Origin: an uncultured Litorilinea sp.
Lineage (GTDB): Bacteria; Chloroflexota; Anaerolineae; Caldilineales; Caldilineaceae
NCBI GenBank assembly: GCA_946885925.1
Contig: CAMPHP010000230.1
Coordinates: 1-5,934 of the forward strand
DNA length: 5,934 nucleotides
Reading direction: 5' to 3'
Shown piece after piece: positions 5,933 through 5,934 of the stretch. The position numbers were made by a program, and so were the translations under genes. The notes under the pieces are model-generated. The model was not told the origin of the DNA. It saw only the letters and a program-made list of their open reading frames with translations, and did no database searches. The first letter of the stretch is position 1. Each line of letters opens with the position of its first letter.

Positions 5933-5934
5933 AG

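Noticed and set aside
1..5934. CRISPR arrays, tRNA or rRNA genes, insertion-sequence ends
   Set aside because: No regularly spaced direct repeats, cloverleaf-like segment, rRNA signature or transposase with terminal repeats was seen on reading the window.

Overview
All the genes in this window are read from the minus strand. Read in that direction, from right to left, it holds two carbohydrate-degrading enzymes, a small gene paired with a broken aspartic-protease gene, and a large McrB-type restriction ATPase/GTPase that runs off the left edge. The base composition is moderately GC-rich. The small gene plus DTGA protease pair, and the McrB architecture (helical domain, PUA/EVE-like domain, then GTPase), resemble what I recall from filamentous Chloroflexota such as Herpetosiphon and Chloroflexales, and from cyanobacteria. 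Chloroflexota is my best guess, but it rests on recalled protein resemblance and not on a marker gene.

Right part (2647-5932): a complete glycoside hydrolase family 4 gene (NAD- and metal-dependent, with the CHGV motif seen in the alpha-glucuronidase-like branch) is followed 97 bases later by a complete family 2 glycoside hydrolase. Both lack signal peptides, so they probably act in the cytoplasm on imported oligosaccharides or glycosides. They look like one transcription unit, with a small hairpin in the gap between them. The family 2 enzyme has both catalytic glutamates but lacks the NxKG motif of true beta-glucuronidases, so the substrate of the unit is left open.

Middle (1994-2646): a perfect 12-bp palindrome follows the family 2 gene. 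Then comes a 74-residue GTG-start gene of unknown function, and 2 bases after its stop begins a retropepsin-like aspartic protease. The protease keeps the DTGA catalytic motif and a recognisable C-terminal half, but the two halves lie in different frames and the segment between them appears to be deleted. It is a pseudogene.

Left part (1-1927): an open frame without a stop carries every core motif of an McrB GTPase (GPPGTGKT, DEINR, NTADRS, LRRRF) behind a modified-DNA-binding-type PUA/EVE-like domain. Its protein-like reading extends upstream to a GTG at 1925-1927, but an in-frame TGA at 1877-1879 interrupts it after 16 codons, and no ATG, GTG or TTG occurs in frame between that TGA and the ATG at 1625-1627. 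The defence gene is therefore either 5'-damaged, translated from an unusual start, or affected by a sequence error. Two neighbouring lesions within about 300 bp make this the most interesting part of the window.
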